Shown piece after piece: positions 60,413 through 64,000 of a stretch of 64,000 nt of DNA. Source of the stretch: Plebeiibacterium marinum (lineage in GTDB: Bacteria; Bacteroidota; Bacteroidia; Bacteroidales; Marinilabiliaceae). Numbering within the stretch: the first letter of the stretch is position 1; each line of letters opens with the position of its first letter. The stretch spans positions 1 to 64,000 of the forward strand of contig NZ_JAPDPI010000011.1 of assembly GCF_026013615.1 (NCBI RefSeq), given 5' to 3'. The position numbers and the translations under genes are program-made. The notes below the pieces were generated by a model that ran no database searches, was not told the origin of the DNA, and saw nothing but the letters and a program-made list of their open reading frames with translations.

Positions 60413-63175
60413 ATGAGAAATTTAGCATTGGTGATTGTTGCGCTTTTTACTGCGTTGAGTTTAAAGGCACAAGTAACAACAGATCCTAATCCTCCATACG
60501 ATAATCAATCGGTTACTATCACTTTTGATGCCGCCGGGGGTAACCAGGGGTTGATAGATTATACAGGCGATATTTATGCTCACACAGGTGTTATTACAGA
60601 TCAGAGCACATCAACGTCAGACTGGAAATATGTTAAAGCAGATTGGGGTGTTAATGTGCCTGAATGTAAATTAACCAGTGTTGGGAATAATCAATATACG
60701 CTCACTATGTCAACTTCCATCAGGGAGTTTTATGGTGTGCCCACTGGAGAGAAGATAGAGCAAATGGCCTTTGTTTTCAGGGCACATGATAATAGCAAGG
60801 AAGGGAAAACAAGTGATGGAGGCGATATCTTTGTGGATGTTAGCACTGTTGATCTTACTGTAACTATAGCTGCTCCTTCTGCTTATTCAGTTTTTGAACA
60901 GGGAGCTTCCATACCAGTTGAAGTAGAGGCAACCAATGCTACAGAAGTGAAAATATATGTGGATGGTACAGAAGCGGGAGTCGTAGCCGGAAATAGCTTA
61001 AGTGCAAATATTACTGCAGGTTTGCCTGGTACTTATGAACTTAAAGCCGAAGCTTCGGATGGAACCAGCACAGTGGAAAAAAGTATTACTTTCTATGTTC
61101 GTGAGGCAGTTACAGAAGAGGTTATGCCTTCGGGATTAAAAAGGGGAGTAAATGTAGTGAATGATCATTCAGTGTCGTTTGTTTTATATGCCCCGGAAAA
61201 ACAATTTGTTCACGTGATAGGGAGCTTTAACAATTGGCAACCATCCAACAATTATTTAATGAAAAGGGATGGAAATAATTACTGGCTTACTGTTGACGGG
61301 TTAGATGCTGATACCGAATATGCATTCCAGTTTTATATTGATGGGGAAATCAGGATTGCAGATCCTTATACCAATAAAACCCTTGATCCCCTGGACCAGT
61401 ATATCCCTGAAAGTATTTATCCTGACTTAATGGATTATCCTTATGATAATACATCTGAGATAGCTTCTGTTTTTAAGATAAATCAGGAAGATTATAATTG
61501 GCAGGTTACAGATTTTACCAATCCCGAGGTAGAAAAACTGGTTATTTATGAGTTGCATATCAGGGACTGGACCGCAAATGGAGATATAAAGACCGTTACG
61601 GATTCGATAAATTATTTTAAGGAATTGGGTGTAAATGTTATTGAGCTAATGCCATTTAATGAGTTTGAAGGCAATGATAGCTGGGGGTATAATCCATCCT
61701 TCTATTTTGCGCCAGATAAAGCTTATGGTACAGCCAACGATTATAAAGAGTTTATTGATGTGTGTCACCAGAATGGGCTTGCTGTCTTGATGGATATGGT
61801 ACTAAACCATTCATTCGGACAGTCGCCCTTTGCACGTATGTATTTAGATGGAGGCAAGCCTGCGGCAAACAATCCCTGGTATAATCGTGATTCAAATATT
61901 GAAAACTCAAGTTTGAGCTGGGGATATGATTTTAACCACGAAAGCCTGGATACAGAAGAATTAGTAGATAGTATTTGCTCTTTTTGGATGAGTGAATATA
62001 AAATAGATGGTTTCAGGTTCGACTTTACCAAAGGGTTTTCAAATACGCCGTTTACCATTGCCAGCGATGAGTGGGCCATGGGTCCTGATCCTTCGCGGAT
62101 AACTATATTAGAGCGCATGGCTGATGAAATATGGAAGCGAAACCCTGATGCTGTTGTGTCGTTTGAGCATTTAGCTGATAATGCAGAAGAAAAAGAACTG
62201 GCAAACTATGGCATTTTGTTATGGGGTAACCACAACCATAATTTTTGTCAGACTACCATGGGATATGCCAGTGAGTCAGATTTTTCGTGGGCTTCATATA
62301 TAAACAGGGGCTGGAATGATGCCCATATTGTTAGCTATATGGAGAGCCATGATGAGGAGCGTGTGATGTATAAAAATGAAAACTATGGCGCATCTTCGGG
62401 CAGTTATAATGTAACCGAACTTAAAACAGGTTTGGAAAGATCAGGTGCTGCGGCAGCATTCCTGTTGTCAATTCCCGGACCAAAAATGATTTGGCAATTT
62501 GGTGAGCTGGGGTACGATATTTCAATTAACGAAAATGGCAGAACAGGGCGTAAACCCATCAAATGGGAATATTATGAAGACGAGGGACGTAAAGCCTTGT
62601 TTGATACTTATAGCAGAATGAATCTTCTTAAAACAACCGAACCCGTGTTTTCAACTACTGATTTTGCTGTGGATGCAAGTGCATTAACTAAAAGGATAGA
62701 GTTGAATTATCCTGAGTCTGATGTGCGTTTGGTGGGTAACTTTGACCTTACAGCAAAGGCCATTAAGCCCAATTTTAGTTCAGCAGGCTTGTGGTACGAT
62801 TATTTTAATGGAGATAGTGTTCAGGTTAGCAACGTGGATATTACTGTAACCCTTGATCCGGGTGAATACAAATTGTATTCGCAAAAAAAACTATATGGTT
62901 TTATTCCACACACCTCAATTGGCGATCCTACTTACTTTAAGGATGCTAATATTTCACCTAATCCCACTTCAGATCACTTTACTGTTTTTACAGGTGAAAA
63001 ACCATTGAGGCAGTTAAAAATAACTACCATCACAGGTAATTTGGTTTTTTATACAGAAGTTACAGATGCTAACCCGCAAATAGATATCAGTTCTTATCCT
63101 GCAGGTGTATATTTGGTGCATCTTATTGGTGATGGTAATGGCTATAAGGTGTTTAAGTTGATAAAAAAGAATTGA
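60413..63175 (+). CDS. Secreted GH13 amylase with CBM48-like and T9SS sorting domains
   Basis: A 920-residue multidomain enzyme. Signal peptide (MRNLALVIVALFTALSLKAQ), a starch-binding or SusE-like beta domain (22-150), an Ig-like domain (about 150-235), a CBM48-type module (about 245-335, VSFVLYAPEKQFVHVIGSFNNWQPSN), then the GH13 barrel with D537 (GFRFDFTKGF), E585 (SFEHLAD) and D647 (MESHDEER). A type IX secretion C-terminal domain (from about 840, ISPNPTSDHFTVF ... YKVFKLIKKN) ends it. This would be released or attached to the cell surface through T9SS, unlike the lipoprotein GH13 upstream. Confidence 0.92.
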   Translation: MRNLALVIVALFTALSLKAQVTTDPNPPYDNQSVTITFDAAGGNQGLIDYTGDIYAHTGVITDQSTSTSDWKYVKADWGVNVPECKLTSVGNNQYTLTMSTSIREFYGVPTGEKIEQMAFVFRAHDNSKEGKTSDGGDIFVDVSTVDLTVTIAAPSAYSVFEQGASIPVEVEATNATEVKIYVDGTEAGVVAGNSLSANITAGLPGTYELKAEASDGTSTVEKSITFYVREAVTEEVMPSGLKRGVNVVNDHSVSFVLYAPEKQFVHVIGSFNNWQPSNNYLMKRDGNNYWLTVDGLDADTEYAFQFYIDGEIRIADPYTNKTLDPLDQYIPESIYPDLMDYPYDNTSEIASVFKINQEDYNWQVTDFTNPEVEKLVIYELHIRDWTANGDIKTVTDSINYFKELGVNVIELMPFNEFEGNDSWGYNPSFYFAPDKAYGTANDYKEFIDVCHQNGLAVLMDMVLNHSFGQSPFARMYLDGGKPAANNPWYNRDSNIENSSLSWGYDFNHESLDTEELVDSICSFWMSEYKIDGFRFDFTKGFSNTPFTIASDEWAMGPDPSRITILERMADEIWKRNPDAVVSFEHLADNAEEKELANYGILLWGNHNHNFCQTTMGYASESDFSWASYINRGWNDAHIVSYMESHDEERVMYKNENYGASSGSYNVTELKTGLERSGAAAAFLLSIPGPKMIWQFGELGYDISINENGRTGRKPIKWEYYEDEGRKALFDTYSRMNLLKTTEPVFSTTDFAVDASALTKRIELNYPESDVRLVGNFDLTAKAIKPNFSSAGLWYDYFNGDSVQVSNVDITVTLDPGEYKLYSQKKLYGFIPHTSIGDPTYFKDANISPNPTSDHFTVFTGEKPLRQLKITTITGNLVFYTEVTDANPQIDISSYPAGVYLVHLIGDGNGYKVFKLIKKN

Positions 63176-63207
63176 GTTAGCTTTAGATATTGTTTTATGT
63201 ATTTCCC

Positions 63208-63243
63208 AAAGCCTGGCAGGTATTTCTCTTGTCAGGCTTTTGT
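63208..63243 (+). terminator. Terminator after the T9SS amylase gene
   Basis: AAAGCCTG (63208-63215) pairs with CAGGCTTT (63233-63240), followed by T's. Confidence 0.8.
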
Positions 63244-63350
63244 TATTGTGGTTGACTACCTTAAAAACCCTATTACTACCAGTGTATTGAGAAATTTGTA
63301 AATTAGCCTTAATGTGAAAAAAGCAGGAATTAGAATTCATAAGGTTTAAA

Positions 63351-64000
63351 ATGAATACATTAGAAAAAAAAGGGCCGCCAGTAATAATCAAGCGCCTGGA
63401 GCCGTCAAGTTGGTGGATTGGCATGAAGGTTCCTGAGGTTCAGCTTTTGGTTTATGGCGTTGGGATTTCTGCATATGATGTAGAAATTGACTATGCAGGA
63501 ATACGTATTTTAAATATCCATAAGGTACAGAACCCAAACTATCTTTTTGTCGACCTGTTGATTTCAGATAAAGCCCGGGAAGGAAACTTTTCAATAAGGT
63601 TAAAGGAGGGAGGCCGGCTGGTGGATTCAGTTTATTTTAACCTGTTGTCACGCGAAGAAGATTCTGCAAATCGTGAAGGTTTTAATTCAGGTGATGCGAT
63701 ATACCTGATTATGCCTGACCGATTTTCGTGTGGTAATCCCAATAAGGAAGTTTTTGCCTCAATGCAGGAGCAGAACAATAGGCGCCTTGAGTATGGCAGG
63801 CATGGGGGTGATTTAAGGGGAATATGGAACCATCTGGATTATATTGGAGGATTAGGGTTTACATCTATCTGGTTAAATCCGGTGATGGAAAACAACCAGC
63901 CTGAATCCTCTTATCATGGCTATGCGATTACCGATTTTTACCAAATAGATTCCCGCTTGGGAAGTAATGAAGAGTTTAAGGAACTTACCAAAGAGTGTCA
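63351..64000 (+). CDS. Neopullulanase/cyclomaltodextrinase-like GH13, N-terminal part only
   Basis: The window ends inside this gene: 216 complete residues are seen. The N-terminal domain of cyclomaltodextrinases (PPVIIKRLEPSSWWIGMKVPEVQLLVYG) is followed by the start of the GH13 barrel (GDAIYLIMPDRFSCGNPN, YGRHGGDLRGIWNHLDYIGGLGFTSIWLNPVMEN, SSYHGYAITDFYQID). No signal peptide before this domain and an upstream in-frame stop at 63315, so the protein appears cytoplasmic, or at least not exported by a classical signal. SusA of Bacteroides, with the same domain order, is periplasmic. Confidence 0.9.
   Translation, partial: MNTLEKKGPPVIIKRLEPSSWWIGMKVPEVQLLVYGVGISAYDVEIDYAGIRILNIHKVQNPNYLFVDLLISDKAREGNFSIRLKEGGRLVDSVYFNLLSREEDSANREGFNSGDAIYLIMPDRFSCGNPNKEVFASMQEQNNRRLEYGRHGGDLRGIWNHLDYIGGLGFTSIWLNPVMENNQPESSYHGYAITDFYQIDSRLGSNEEFKELTKEC

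Noticed and set aside
1-64000. tRNA, rRNA, CRISPR arrays, insertion sequences
   Set aside because: No cloverleaf with a TTCnANNC-type arm, no regularly spaced direct repeats with unique spacers, and no transposase-like protein were recognised by eye.

Overview
The window is chromosomal DNA of a Bacteroidota bacterium, most likely class Bacteroidia. The evidence is three SusC/SusD pairs, Bacteroidota-type -7 boxes (TAnnTTTG), weak Shine-Dalgarno sequences, SusE/SusF lipoproteins, two proteins with type IX secretion C-terminal domains, and an Na+-translocating methylmalonyl-CoA decarboxylase set (succinate-to-propionate route). Assignment to a Marinilabiliales-like marine or sediment group is inference only. 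I saw no rRNA, tRNA, CRISPR array or transposase gene.

Layout. 0.1-2.7 kb: an acyl-CoA carboxyltransferase paralogue and transaldolase. 2.9-5.0 kb (minus): an M3 dipeptidyl carboxypeptidase. 5.5-9.8 kb: an operon of methylmalonyl-CoA epimerase, decarboxylase alpha, gamma, biotin carrier and beta subunits. 10.2-22.4 kb: two consecutive SusC/SusD operons without enzymes; they share a structured 5' leader, nearly identical SusC signal peptides and an identical 58-bp 3' element. 22.4-26.2 kb: a low-density stretch with DUF6266, RteC-like and Uma2 genes. 26.3-30.7 kb (minus): cobalamin nucleotide-loop genes (cobU, cobC, cobS) interrupted by an inverted-repeat-bounded GxxExxY gene, then an MBL hydrolase and pcm. 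30.8-32.2 kb: a polyprenyl-phosphate sugar transferase. 33.2-44.3 kb (plus): DPP-IV-like peptidase, a LysR/YeiH/TauE sulfur module, a MORN-like protein, a T9SS subtilase, xseA, a pseudouridine synthase and glmM. 44.5-64 kb: a complete alpha-glucan utilisation locus (GH65 phosphorylase, beta-phosphoglucomutase, MFS importer, LacI regulator, SusCDEF, two exported GH13 enzymes and the start of a cytoplasmic neopullulanase).

How it works together. Starch or maltodextrin would be bound by SusD/E/F and cut by surface and secreted GH13 enzymes, then imported by SusC and the MFS protein. The cytoplasmic GH13 and GH65 enzymes would degrade it further, and beta-glucose-1-phosphate would be isomerised by PgmB. 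Fermentation through succinate ends in the methylmalonyl-CoA Na+ pump. The mutase of that route needs B12, which fits the cob genes nearby.

Most unusual signals. (1) The two enzyme-less SusC/D operons have 5' leaders whose conserved hairpin loop and downstream block are complementary to the identical 3' element that sits just before each operon's terminator; the hairpin stems differ in sequence but stay paired. This looks like an undescribed RNA-based regulatory pair, possibly a 3'-UTR-derived sRNA acting on the leaders. (2) Heptanucleotide repeat tracts start at or near the stop codons of at least six unrelated genes. In several cases a 42-bp palindromic element follows in fixed orientation. 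(3) LacI-type palindromes sit at matching distances upstream of both alpha-glucan promoters.
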